From the NCBI GenBank assembly GCA_022866045.1, contig JALHTW010000193.1, forward strand, positions 1 to 35,763: 35,763 nt of DNA, written 5' to 3'. The stretch comes from Candidatus Aminicenantota bacterium (lineage in GTDB: Bacteria > Acidobacteriota > Aminicenantia > Aminicenantales > UBA4085). Every line of letters begins with the position of its first letter. The first letter of the stretch is position 1. Positions 1 through 9,262 of the stretch are shown here, one piece after another. The translations under genes were made by a program, and so were the position numbers. A model generated the notes under the pieces. That model saw nothing but the letters and a program-made list of their open reading frames with translations. It had not been told where the DNA came from and did not search any database.

Positions 1-675
1 ATGTCCGAATACATGGAAAAGCACTCCGTTTCCAGGCTCATCGGCGCGCCGCCCGGGTATGTCGGCTATGAAGAAGGCGGACAGCTTACGGAAGCCGTCA
101 AACGGCGGCCGTATTCCATCATCCTTCTCGACGAGATCGAAAAGGCCCATCCCGACACCTTCAACATCCTGCTTCAAATTTTGGATGACGGCCGCCTTAC
201 GGACGGAAAGGGACGGACGGTCGATTTCAAGAACACGCTGGTCATCATGACCTCGAACTTGGGCAGCCAAATCATCAAGGAGTTTAGCCTGGACTACGAA
301 ACCATGGAACGGGAGATGAAGAAGATCCTGGAGGGCCATTTCCGGCCGGAATTTCTCAACCGCATCGATGAGGTGATCATTTTCAAATCCCTGACCAAAG
401 ATACGATCCTCAAGATCGTTGACCTCCAAATGGAGCTGCTCCGCAAGCGTCTCAAGGAGCGGAAAATCGGCATTGAACTCACCCTGAAAGCCAGGCAGAG
501 CCTGGCAGCCAAAGGTTATGATCCGGTCTATGGGGCCCGGCCTCTCAAGAGGACGATTCAGCAGGAGATCCAGAATCCTCTAGCCATGAAGATCCTGGCT
601 GAAGAATATAAAGAAGGAGACACGGCTAAGATCGACGTGAATGAGAACGATGAGTTCGTTTTCATGAAGGAATGA
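1..675 (+). CDS. clpB: ATP-dependent chaperone ClpB, C-terminal part (5' end outside window)
   Basis: [41 protein letters not shown]...TSNLGSQ...[10 protein letters not shown]...[18 protein letters not shown]+ domain 2 and C-terminal D2-small domain of ClpB. Confidence 0.9.
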   Translation: MSEYMEKHSVSRLIGAPPGYVGYEEGGQLTEAVKRRPYSIILLDEIEKAHPDTFNILLQILDDGRLTDGKGRTVDFKNTLVIMTSNLGSQIIKEFSLDYETMEREMKKILEGHFRPEFLNRIDEVIIFKSLTKDTILKIVDLQMELLRKRLKERKIGIELTLKARQSLAAKGYDPVYGARPLKRTIQQEIQNPLAMKILAEEYKEGDTAKIDVNENDEFVFMKE

Positions 676-709
676 CGATATATCGAATGGACCCCTCTTT
701 ATATTTAAT

Positions 710-738
710 TTGACAAGTTCTTGAGAATTTTGTAAATA
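710..738 (+). promoter_or_regulatory. candidate sigma70-type promoter for the porin gene
   Basis: TTGACA (710-715), 17-nt spacer, TAAATA-like -10 (733-738); weak -10. Confidence 0.35.
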
Positions 739-774
739 GAGAGCACGTTTCATTTTTAATAGCAGGAGGTTAAC

Positions 775-2157
775 ATGAAGAAGGGCAAAAGTATTCTCTT
801 TGTTCTCGCGGCGCTCCTTATGCTCAGCCCGCTCACATTTGCCAACGGCTTAAACCTGAACAGCCTCGGCACGCGCGCGTTGGCCATGGGAGGCGCCTTT
901 GTCGGCCTGGCGGACGATTTCAGCGCCATCTACTGGAACCCCGCCGGCCTAGCTAATTTTAAGAGCAGGACGTTCGGCTTCTACGGCGTCGACATCATCC
1001 CGTCCGGGACGTATAAGATTGTCGTCCCCAACAGCGTGGGGAAATACATCTTCCCCGGCTCGACAGCCGACGTGACTGCGGTCGACACGAAAACAAAAAC
1101 CAAGCACTACTTGGGTGGAATGGGCGCTTACATCCATCCGATCAACGAGAAGCTTGTGGCCGCGATCGGCTTCTATACTCCCTCCGGTCTCGGCTCGAAC
1201 TGGGATGGCTCCAAACTTGCCTTTATTTCCGGCGGCCGGGCGGACATCGAGTGGACGAGCAAGATCGGACTCCTAACGATCGCTCCTACGCTGGCTTACA
1301 AGATCTCCGACAAATTTCAGATCGGCGCTTCCCTCAACATCAACTACGGAATGTTCGATATCAAAATGTATGGGGGGAATCCGGATTTAACTCCCTTGGG
1401 TATCCCAATCACGGCCTACGACCTGGGCCAGTATGAGGAAAGCGATACCGGATGGGGCCTGGGCGCGACCTTCGGCTTCATGTTCAAACCAGATGATACA
1501 ACCAGCCTCGGCTTGACGTTCCGCACACCCAGCAAAGTGAAATTCAGCGGTGAGGCAAAGCTTCCGGGTTTTGCTGGCCTAGGAGCTCCGGGCAGCAGCG
1601 GAATAGATCGTGAGGTCACCTGGCCGATGTGGATCGCCGCCGGCCTGGCCTTTAAGCCCGATCCGAAATTCACCATCACCTTCGACGCCCAATGGACGCA
1701 GTGGTCGAAAATCGAGAAGCTCGTGGCCACTTATAAAGACTCCACGTGGAGTTCACTAATGGCCAAGACCGGCAAGAACGAGATGTCGATGTTGTGGGGG
1801 GACCAGATGCAGGTCCGCTTCGGAGCCGAATACCAGCTCACCAAGGACCTGGCCCTCCGCGCGGGATATTATAAGGACGGGTCGCCCGCGCCGGACAGGA
1901 CGATGAACATCCTCCTTCCCAACTATGACTTCCAAGTCGTGACGTTCGGCCTGGGCTACTCCCTCGGCGCGCTCCAGATCGACGCCGGCTTGGAATATCT
2001 CATGGGATCAGACCGGGACATCCCGTTCTTGAAAACATTCTACAAGCCGCCCATCCCGAACCCCTCCTATGACTCATTCTACGAAAAAGCTCAGCCCGGC
2101 CTCTACGGGATGAAGATCATCGCTCCCAACATTTCCATCAGCTATAGGTTCGATTAA
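775..2157 (+). CDS. OmpP1/FadL/TodX family outer membrane protein
   Basis: Signal peptide, then NGLNLNSLGTRALAMGGAFVGLADDFSAIYWNPAGLA, typical FadL-family N-terminus; ends in an aromatic-rich beta strand (SISYRFD). Confidence 0.85.
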   Translation: MKKGKSILFVLAALLMLSPLTFANGLNLNSLGTRALAMGGAFVGLADDFSAIYWNPAGLANFKSRTFGFYGVDIIPSGTYKIVVPNSVGKYIFPGSTADVTAVDTKTKTKHYLGGMGAYIHPINEKLVAAIGFYTPSGLGSNWDGSKLAFISGGRADIEWTSKIGLLTIAPTLAYKISDKFQIGASLNINYGMFDIKMYGGNPDLTPLGIPITAYDLGQYEESDTGWGLGATFGFMFKPDDTTSLGLTFRTPSKVKFSGEAKLPGFAGLGAPGSSGIDREVTWPMWIAAGLAFKPDPKFTITFDAQWTQWSKIEKLVATYKDSTWSSLMAKTGKNEMSMLWGDQMQVRFGAEYQLTKDLALRAGYYKDGSPAPDRTMNILLPNYDFQVVTFGLGYSLGALQIDAGLEYLMGSDRDIPFLKTFYKPPIPNPSYDSFYEKAQPGLYGMKIIAPNISISYRFD

Positions 2158-2188
2158 GAGTCGGGTTTAGAGCGGAAGAATTTATTTC

Positions 2189-2241
2189 GGCCCTTAGCCG
2201 GCAAGTCGAAAGACCGCGCGCCGGCGAAGGGCCTTTTTTTT
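2189..2241 (+). terminator. Rho-independent terminator
   Basis: GGCCCTTAGCCGGC ... GCCGGCGAAGGGCC followed by T8. Confidence 0.75.
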
Positions 2242-2280
2242 ATTAGATTTTCCTGATATATTCCGAAGGAAGAGGAAGGC

Positions 2281-3141
2281 GTGAGAGTCCGCAAAGCTAT
2301 CATTCCCGCGGCCGGCTTCGGCACCCGCTTTCTTCCCGCCACAAAAGCCGTCCCAAAAGAGATGCTGGCCGTAGTGGATAAGCCGATGATCCAGTACGTC
2401 GTAGAAGAGGCAACGGCTTCGGGTATCGAACAGATCGGGATCGTGACGAGCTCCTGGAAAACGGCCATTGAAAAGCATTTCGGCCGGAGCGAGGAGCTTG
2501 AAAACTTTCTAAAGGAAAAGGGAAATATTGAATCATTAAGGGAAGTCGAAAACCTGAAACGTCTGGCAAATATGACAACCATCGACCAGCCCGCGCAGCG
2601 AGGCCTGGGACATGCCGTCCTCATGGGGAAGAAATTCACGGGAGGTGAGCCTTTTGCCGTTCTTAATCCGGACACGATCTATGACTGCCCGGTGCCCTGC
2701 CTGAAACAGCTTTTGAACGTTTTTGAAGAAAAGAAAGCGACAGTCGTTGTCTTAGGACGAATCGATGTCGAAGGGACGCACAAGCATGGTGTCGTCAAAG
2801 CGAAACAGATCTCGGAGCGGGTCTTTGAGCTCCTGGACATGGTCGAAAAGCCCGGTCCGGAAAGAGCTTTTTCAGACCTGGCCATCTTGGGCCGATATGT
2901 CTTCATGCCCGATATTTTTGAGGCCATAAAAAAGACGCCGCCGGGCGAAGGCGGGGAGATCCAGATCACCGATGCCCTCCGAATCTTATTGGACAGCCGG
3001 CCTGTCTATGGCCTGCTTTTCGAGGGGAGGCGTTACGATGCCGGCGACAAATTCGGGTTCCTCGAAGCCGCGATCAACTTCGCCCTCAAGCGGCCGGAAT
3101 TCCGGGATAAGCTCAAAGACCTGTTGAAAGCTTTATCTTAA
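2281..3141 (+). CDS. galU: UTP--glucose-1-phosphate uridylyltransferase
   Basis: VRKAIIPAAGFGTRFLPATKAVPKEMLAVVDKPMIQYVVEEA; GTG start. Confidence 0.92.
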   Translation: MRVRKAIIPAAGFGTRFLPATKAVPKEMLAVVDKPMIQYVVEEATASGIEQIGIVTSSWKTAIEKHFGRSEELENFLKEKGNIESLREVENLKRLANMTTIDQPAQRGLGHAVLMGKKFTGGEPFAVLNPDTIYDCPVPCLKQLLNVFEEKKATVVVLGRIDVEGTHKHGVVKAKQISERVFELLDMVEKPGPERAFSDLAILGRYVFMPDIFEAIKKTPPGEGGEIQITDALRILLDSRPVYGLLFEGRRYDAGDKFGFLEAAINFALKRPEFRDKLKDLLKALS

Positions 3142-3174
3142 ACAGAACATTCGATGGTTCGAATGATGGGGGAA

Positions 3175-3247
3175 TGGCGAGGGACGGATTTGAACCGCCG
3201 ACGCAGGGATTTTCAGTCCCTCGCTCTACCGACTGAGCTACCTCGCC
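3175..3247 (-). tRNA. tRNA-Phe (GAA), CCA not encoded
   Basis: Minus strand GGCGAGGTAGCTCAGTCGGTAGAGCGAGGGACTGAAAATCCCTGCGTCGGCGGTTCAAATCCGTCCCTCGCCA: 7-bp acceptor stem, AGGGA/TCCCT anticodon stem with CTGAAAA loop, T-loop GTTCAAATC. Confidence 0.95.
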
Positions 3248-3400
3248 ACGAGAAAATGCCGGCGAACGCCGGAATCGGATTATAGTATATTTTTACGCCC
3301 TCGGCTTGTCAATTATTTGATTTTGCTCTGATTTGCTTTGATTGATTCTTCATCAGGGGCACGGATTTTGCTAGAATAGACGCTGACCGGGCTAGAAAAA

Positions 3401-4399
3401 ATGAAAATGGCCGCTTTGCTTCCCCACGTCGAGGTCTTTGGAGGAGTCCGCCGTTATCTCGAGCTCGGCAATGAATTCGTCCGCCGCGGCCATGATTTCG
3501 TGCTCTTCCATCCTCGGGGCGACAAGCCCGCCTGGCTGGGCTTTCAAGGCGCGACAAGACCGTTCTCCTCATTGGAAGATGAAGAGTTCGACGTTGGGTT
3601 ATGCAGTGAATATTCCATCCTTTCTCAATTTGAAAAGCTTAAAGCCCGGTCGAAATATTTCTATTTTGTTCTCGAAGGCCATAAAAAAGAAAAAGAGGTC
3701 GTCCGGAAAAATTTCCTTTTTCTCGGGAATTCCGAGGGCATCTGCCGGCGCATGGAGCGAAAATACGGGATTACCTGTCACCGGGCGCCAGGCGGGGTCA
3801 ATCCAGACATCTTTCACCCCCTCTCCGAAAAGCCCGAGCGCGAGGCGATAAACATCCTCTGTTATGGCCGTATCTACAAGCGCCGCAAGGGGATTAAGTA
3901 TGTCATTCGGGCCGTGGAAGGCCTCACCCGAGAATTCCCTCGGCTGCGCCTCATTTTTTTTGACACCCTAGTCGGCCGGGATCAGCGGGACCCTCGCCCG
4001 CTCATCAAAACCCGCGTCCCCCATGATTTTTACCTCAACCTGCCCCAGGACCGGATGGCCTGGATTTTCGGTCAGGCCGATATCCATGTCAGCGCTGAGC
4101 GGCGGGCAGGCTGGGCTAACACGTCGGCCGAAGCTATGGCCTGCCGGCTGCCGGTCGTTTGCACCAGATCCGGGACCCGAGACTTCGCCTTTCACGGCCG
4201 AACCGCTCTCGTCGTCCTTCTCCCGCTCCCTTTTCTTCTTCGCCGCCAGATCCGCAAGCTGATTGAGAATCCAGCCCTCCGGGAGCGTCTGGCCTGGACC
4301 GGCCACAAAAAAATCCAGGAGTTTACCTGGTCCGTTTTGGCGGATAGGCTCCTGACGCTATTTAATAAACCGAAATCAGCCGATTTCCGAAGCAAATAA
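3401..4399 (+). CDS. glycosyltransferase, GT-B/family 4-like
   Basis: GGVRRYLELGNEFVRRGH N-terminus; ILCYGRIYKRRKGIKYVIRAV; SAERRAGWANTSAEAMACRLPVVCT. Confidence 0.85.
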   Translation: MKMAALLPHVEVFGGVRRYLELGNEFVRRGHDFVLFHPRGDKPAWLGFQGATRPFSSLEDEEFDVGLCSEYSILSQFEKLKARSKYFYFVLEGHKKEKEVVRKNFLFLGNSEGICRRMERKYGITCHRAPGGVNPDIFHPLSEKPEREAINILCYGRIYKRRKGIKYVIRAVEGLTREFPRLRLIFFDTLVGRDQRDPRPLIKTRVPHDFYLNLPQDRMAWIFGQADIHVSAERRAGWANTSAEAMACRLPVVCTRSGTRDFAFHGRTALVVLLPLPFLLRRQIRKLIENPALRERLAWTGHKKIQEFTWSVLADRLLTLFNKPKSADFRSK

Positions 4400-4521
4400 T
4401 ATCGGACGGAAGGCAGGGCGTGCTGCCGCCAACGCCCGCAGCGCAAAATTCATGGGACACGATACCGATTTCAGAAATCAGGTAAGGTAAAAAGAATTTG
4501 AATTTGTGATATTAATCCCCT

Positions 4522-4551
4522 CTTCCCCCCTTGGGCAATCAAGGGGGGAAG
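4522..4551. repeat. perfect 12-bp polypyrimidine/polypurine palindrome, 6-nt loop
   Basis: CTTCCCCCCTTG-ggcaat-CAAGGGGGGAAG followed by A-tract. Confidence 0.7.
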
Positions 4552-4634
4552 AAAAAAAGTCGGTCCAAGAATCTTGCGTCAAATTGAAATGACTTATTCA
4601 TTATGATATTCTTAGCCGTCGGAGGAGTAACCTC

Positions 4635-4856
4635 ATGGAAGAGAGCAAGTTGAAAGAGCGGCTGCTCCAGGAGAACGCCGAATTCCAGAACCTCTTCGAG
4701 GAGCACCAGCGTCATGAGAAAAAATTGACCTCGCTCAAGGAAAAACATTTCCTTTCGGAAGACGAAAGACTCGAAGAAAAGGAGCTGAAGAAGAAAAAGC
4801 TTGCCCTTAAAGACCGGATGTACGAGATCATGAGAGATTTTCAACGGTCTTTCTGA
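4635..4856 (+). CDS. DUF465/YdcH-like small coiled-coil protein
   Basis: EFQNLFEEHQRHEKKLTSLKEKHFLSEDERLEEKELKKKKLALKDRMYEIM resembles the DUF465 family. Confidence 0.7.
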   Translation: MEESKLKERLLQENAEFQNLFEEHQRHEKKLTSLKEKHFLSEDERLEEKELKKKKLALKDRMYEIMRDFQRSF

Positions 4857-4867
4857 ATCAACCTCCC

Positions 4868-5896
4868 ATGAAGGCGAAAAGACGGCTCAAACTGGCCCTG
4901 GTTGGGACGAAATCCCTGCGCGGCAGGGAGATCAAGAGCGTCCTCAGCCAGAAGAAATTCGCTGCGTTCAACCTCGAATTCTACGACCCGGAGGTCAAAG
5001 AGGAGTACAGCAAGCTCACCGAGTTCAAGAAAGAGCCAAAGGTCATCCACGGAACGGACGGCGTCCTCCTGGCAGGGACGGACCTTGTCTTCCTCGCTTC
5101 CGATCAGGAGACCAACCGCGCCTTCGGAATGAAGGCGGCCGAGCAGGGTTTTCTGGCCATCGACCTGAGCGAGACATTCAACGACCGCAAGGATGTCCCT
5201 CTTCTCGTGGCGGGCGTCAACGACGGCGACGTCAGCGCCGGAAAGAACAAGCTCATCGCCAATCCCCATCCGGCGACCATCATCCTTTCGCACCTGTTCC
5301 ATCTTGTCGCTCCCCGGTTCGGGGTCGCCAAAGCGGTCGTCTTCGTCCTTCAGCCTGCCTCGGCCTTTGATGACGCCGGCATCCAGGAGCTGGCCAGCCA
5401 GAGCGTGGCCCTTCTCAACGGCAGCGTTCCCAAGAAGAAAGTCTTCAAAGAGCAGATCGCGTTCAACATCCTGTCCCACACCGAAACACCCGACGCCTAC
5501 GGCTTCGGCGCGAGAGAACGCCGGATCGTGACGGAGATCAAGCGTGTCATCGGGAAGCCGGACTTCCCGCTTTTCTTGTCGGCCATCCAAGCTCCCGTGT
5601 TCCACACGTATTCGCTGATGACGTATCTCGAGCTTGAGCGGGAGACCGACATCGCCCCGCTCGAAGCGCTGTTCCGGGAAAACGCATTCTTCAAGATGAC
5701 GGTGTTTCGCGACGCGTGCACGGTGTCGTCCATCTCGGTCTCCGGCAAGGACGGGATTTTCATCGGGCAGATCAAAAAGGAGGAATCTTCTCCCCGGGCC
5801 TTCTGGGTTTGGCTCGTCGCCGATAACCTCACCCGGGGCTCAGCCCTCAACGCCTTCGATATCGCCAATAGAATTCTTCTGACCGGGAAGGCCTGA
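4868..5896 (+). CDS. aspartate-semialdehyde dehydrogenase/Usg-like paralog, probably lacking the catalytic Cys
   Basis: Asd-like layout (LALVGTKSLRGREIKSVL, IDLSETFNDRKDVPLLVAGVN, ANPHPATIIL, Asd dimerization-like C-terminus); the NPNCST-type motif reads NPHPAT. Confidence 0.7.
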   Translation: MKAKRRLKLALVGTKSLRGREIKSVLSQKKFAAFNLEFYDPEVKEEYSKLTEFKKEPKVIHGTDGVLLAGTDLVFLASDQETNRAFGMKAAEQGFLAIDLSETFNDRKDVPLLVAGVNDGDVSAGKNKLIANPHPATIILSHLFHLVAPRFGVAKAVVFVLQPASAFDDAGIQELASQSVALLNGSVPKKKVFKEQIAFNILSHTETPDAYGFGARERRIVTEIKRVIGKPDFPLFLSAIQAPVFHTYSLMTYLELERETDIAPLEALFRENAFFKMTVFRDACTVSSISVSGKDGIFIGQIKKEESSPRAFWVWLVADNLTRGSALNAFDIANRILLTGKA

Positions 5897-5907
5897 TCCG
5901 CAGGACG

Positions 5908-7707
5908 ATGTTTCAACTGTTCAAACTGACGCTCCGCGAGAAGAAGTGGGTCGTCCTGTCCTTTCTCTGCACGATCTTCGTGGCCTTCTTTTCCTACGTC
6001 TTCGTGGACATGATCCAGCCCATCATCGACGAGATGTGGGGCCTGGGCTCGCCGGCCGTGCAGGCCGCGCCGGCGAAGTTCCGCTTCATGGACGTCGTCT
6101 TCCGGTTCCTCCATGTCAGCAAGCAGGACATCCGGCTTGTCCTCCCGTTCATCGTCGTTGTCGTCATCTTCGGCAAGGGCCTGTTCACCTTCCTCTCCTC
6201 GTTCTTCATGAAGGCCGTCGGCAACAAGGTTGTCAAGACGATGCGGGACGATCTCTACGGCCACATCCTCTACCAGTCCACGGGCTATTTCGACAAGGTC
6301 ACGACCGGCGACCTCATGGCCCGGCTGACCAACGACGTGGACAAGATCCAGCAGGCGGTCTCGAGCGCCATGAGCGACATGATCGAAGAGGTGTTCATCC
6401 TGCTGGCGCTCCTCGCCCAGATGTTCCTCAGGGACTGGACTCTGGCGCTGTCGTCGTTCGTCATCGCGCCGCTGGCCGTCATCCCCCTCGTGGCCTTCAG
6501 CAAGCAGCTCAAGAAAAAGGGGCTCCAGAGCCAGGTGAAGATGGGCCAGATCTACTCCCTGCTCCATGAGACCATCACCGGCAACAGGATCGTCAAAGCC
6601 TTCACCATGGAGCAGTTTGAGCTCAAAAAATTCCTGAAGTCCACCTGGAGCTTCTACAAAATCAACCTGAAATTGGCCTGGATCTCTTCGCTCTCCTCGC
6701 CGTTCATGGAGTTCATGGGAGGGATCGTCGGCGCGTTCATCCTGTATATCGGCACGAAGCGGATCGCCGATAACCAAATCAGCCCCGGCGATTTCGGCGC
6801 CTTCGCCATAGCCATCTTCATGATGTTTACCCCGATCAAAAGGCTCAGCCGGGCCAACAACGTCATCCAACAGGCCGCCGGCTGTTACGGCCGGATCCAG
6901 GAAGTCCTGGAGAGTCAGCCGCAGATCCAGGATATCCCCGGCGCTTATCCGCTGCCCTCGGTCAAAGGATATGTGAGCTTTGAAAACGTGAGCTTCTCCT
7001 ATAACGAATCGCGACCGGTGCTCTTTGATGTGAGTTTCGAGGTCCTGCCCAACGAGATGGTGGCCATCGTCGGGCTGAGCGGCGCCGGCAAAACGACGAT
7101 CATCAATCTCCTTTCGCGGTTCTATGAGCCGACGTCCGGGAAGATCACGGTCGACGGGATCGACATCCGGGACGTCACGCTCGCCTCTCTTCGTTCCCAG
7201 ATCGGGCTCGTGACCCAGGACATCATCCTTTTCAACGACAGCGTCCGCAACAATATCGCCTACGGCCTTGAGGATATGTCCGAGGAGAGGATCGTCGCCG
7301 CGGCCAAGGCCGCGGAATGCCACAATTTCATCATGGAGCTTCCGGAAGGCTATGAGACGTCGATCGGAGAGCGGGGCGGCCTGCTCTCGAGCGGCCAGAG
7401 GCAGCGGCTGGCGATCGCCCGCGCCCTTCTCAAGGATCCGCCGATCCTGATCCTCGACGAGGCGACCTCGGCCCTGGATTCCGAGTCGGAGCGGCTGATC
7501 CAATCGGCGCTGGCTTACATCATGAAGGACCGGACGACGTTCGTCATCGCCCACCGGCTGTCCACTATCCGCAACGCCGATAAGATCCTGGTCATCGACA
7601 AGGGGATCATCGTCGAGTCCGGCTCCCATGAGACGCTGCTAAAAAATGAGGGTATCTATAGAAAACTGCATGACCTCCAGTTTCCCGAGGTTGAGGAGAT
7701 CGGATGA
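5908..7707 (+). CDS. MsbA-like ABC exporter (fused membrane and ATPase domains)
   Basis: Six-TM N-terminal domain; Walker A GLSGAGKTT, signature LSSGQRQRLAIARALL, Walker B PILILDEATSALD. Confidence 0.93.
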   Translation: MFQLFKLTLREKKWVVLSFLCTIFVAFFSYVFVDMIQPIIDEMWGLGSPAVQAAPAKFRFMDVVFRFLHVSKQDIRLVLPFIVVVVIFGKGLFTFLSSFFMKAVGNKVVKTMRDDLYGHILYQSTGYFDKVTTGDLMARLTNDVDKIQQAVSSAMSDMIEEVFILLALLAQMFLRDWTLALSSFVIAPLAVIPLVAFSKQLKKKGLQSQVKMGQIYSLLHETITGNRIVKAFTMEQFELKKFLKSTWSFYKINLKLAWISSLSSPFMEFMGGIVGAFILYIGTKRIADNQISPGDFGAFAIAIFMMFTPIKRLSRANNVIQQAAGCYGRIQEVLESQPQIQDIPGAYPLPSVKGYVSFENVSFSYNESRPVLFDVSFEVLPNEMVAIVGLSGAGKTTIINLLSRFYEPTSGKITVDGIDIRDVTLASLRSQIGLVTQDIILFNDSVRNNIAYGLEDMSEERIVAAAKAAECHNFIMELPEGYETSIGERGGLLSSGQRQRLAIARALLKDPPILILDEATSALDSESERLIQSALAYIMKDRTTFVIAHRLSTIRNADKILVIDKGIIVESGSHETLLKNEGIYRKLHDLQFPEVEEIG

Positions 7708-8585
7708 TGATCCAGAGCATGACGGGATTCGCCGAGAAGAGCTTTGACTCGCCCACGATCCGGGTGAAGGTGAGCATTAAAAGCCTGAACCACCGTTTTT
7801 TCGATTGGAACTATAAGGGCGTGCCTGTCGGCGAGGTCGAGAACAGGCTGAGAGTCCTCTGCCAGGATAGGATCAAGCGGGGTCGGATCGAGGTCTCTCT
7901 GGACCTCGATTTTCACGACCCTTCGAGCTGGGACATCCGGATGAACGAAGGCCTGCTCGAAAAGATCCTTGTCTCGTTCGAGCGGATCTCGACGCGCCTC
8001 AAAAAAGAGATGACCTTTTCCCTGGAGAACCTGTTCCGGATCCCCCAGCTCGTCGAGCTCAAGAGGAAGGAATTCTCGGCTTCCGAAATGGCTTTTTTGG
8101 AGAGACGCTTTTTACGGACCCTGGATGAGGTCGTAAAGACGCGCAGGATCGAGGGGAGAAAGACCGCGGCCCAGATCAAGAAGCACCTGCAGAAGGTCAA
8201 ACAGGCCGTGGGCCGCATCGAAATACGGGCGAGAAAACAGCCCCGGACCGTCGAACAGAGGCTGCGGCAAAGACTGGCAGAGCTGAGCGGCAACGGTCCG
8301 CAGAACGAAGAGCGGCTGTCGGAGGAAGTCGCCTACCTGACGAGCCGCTACGACGTCTCGGAGGAGCTCCAGCGTCTCAAAAGCCATCTGGACGCCGCGT
8401 TGAAGCTCGTGACGTCGCGGAAGGGAGAACCGGCCGGCAAGATGCTCGATTTCATAGCCCAAGAGCTCACGCGCGAGGCCAATACACTGAACTCCAAGTC
8501 TCAGGACATCGGGATCACGCGGGAAGGGCTCCTGATCAAGGGCGAAGTCGAGAGCATCCGCCAGCAGGTGCAGAACCTGGAGTAA
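7704..8585 (+). CDS. YicC/YloC family protein (endoribonuclease family)
   Basis: MIQSMTGFAEKSF N-terminus and EANTLNSKSQDIGITREGLLIKGEVESIRQQVQNLE C-terminus. Confidence 0.92.
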   Translation: MMIQSMTGFAEKSFDSPTIRVKVSIKSLNHRFFDWNYKGVPVGEVENRLRVLCQDRIKRGRIEVSLDLDFHDPSSWDIRMNEGLLEKILVSFERISTRLKKEMTFSLENLFRIPQLVELKRKEFSASEMAFLERRFLRTLDEVVKTRRIEGRKTAAQIKKHLQKVKQAVGRIEIRARKQPRTVEQRLRQRLAELSGNGPQNEERLSEEVAYLTSRYDVSEELQRLKSHLDAALKLVTSRKGEPAGKMLDFIAQELTREANTLNSKSQDIGITREGLLIKGEVESIRQQVQNLE

Positions 8586-8597
8586 AAGGAGGGACGG

Positions 8598-9194
8598 GTG
8601 CTTTTCGTTGTCAGCGGGCCATCGGGATGCGGGAAGTCGACCATTATCCACCACGTGATGAGGGACCTGCGGAACGTCCAGTTCTCGGTCTCGTACACGA
8701 CTCGCCCGAGACGTCCGTCGGAACAGGACGGGAGAGACTATCATTTTGTGACCAAGCCGGAGTTCGAGCGGATGATCGCGAGAAGGCAGTTCGTCGAATG
8801 GGCCGAGGTCCATGGGCACTATTACGGAACGTCGAAGAAAGAAATCGCTCAAAAGGCGAAAGCCGGCGACCTCGTCCTGGATATCGACATCCAGGGAGCG
8901 CGCCAGATCAAGTCCAGGCCTGTTCGCGCTGTGTTCGTCTTCGTCCTGCCGCCGATGTTCGACGAGTTGAAACGGCGGCTCAAGGAGAGGGGCGAGGACA
9001 AGCCCGAGGTCATCGGCCAGAGGCTCATGCACGCCAAGAAGGAGATCAGGCACTACGTGCTCTTCGATTACGTCGTGATCAACAACAAGCTCGACCGGGC
9101 CGTGCTCGAGCTCGAATCCATCATCCTCGGCGGGCGGTGCCGGCTCGACGTCCGGAAGCCGCAGATCAAAGAAATATTGAAAAGTTTTCGATAA
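8598..9194 (+). CDS. gmk: guanylate kinase
   Basis: LFVVSGPSGCGKSTIIHHV; SVSYTTRPRRPSEQDGRDYHFV; DIDIQGARQIK; GTG start. Confidence 0.95.
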   Translation: MLFVVSGPSGCGKSTIIHHVMRDLRNVQFSVSYTTRPRRPSEQDGRDYHFVTKPEFERMIARRQFVEWAEVHGHYYGTSKKEIAQKAKAGDLVLDIDIQGARQIKSRPVRAVFVFVLPPMFDELKRRLKERGEDKPEVIGQRLMHAKKEIRHYVLFDYVVINNKLDRAVLELESIILGGRCRLDVRKPQIKEILKSFR

Positions 9195-9262
9195 CACGAA
9201 TTCCCTTTTTTCCCTTTTAAGAAAGGGGGTCGAAGGGGACTTGAAAGACAAAAGGTGTAACC

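Noticed and set aside
3144-3175. CATTCGA-TGGT-TCGAATG hairpin beside tRNA-Phe
   Set aside because: Possible tRNA terminator, but stem is short and there is no convincing T-tract
5497-7629. 710-aa minus-strand ORF
   Set aside because: Fully antisense to the clear MsbA-like and Asd-like genes; low-complexity D/R/E/H-rich translation typical of a high-GC shadow ORF
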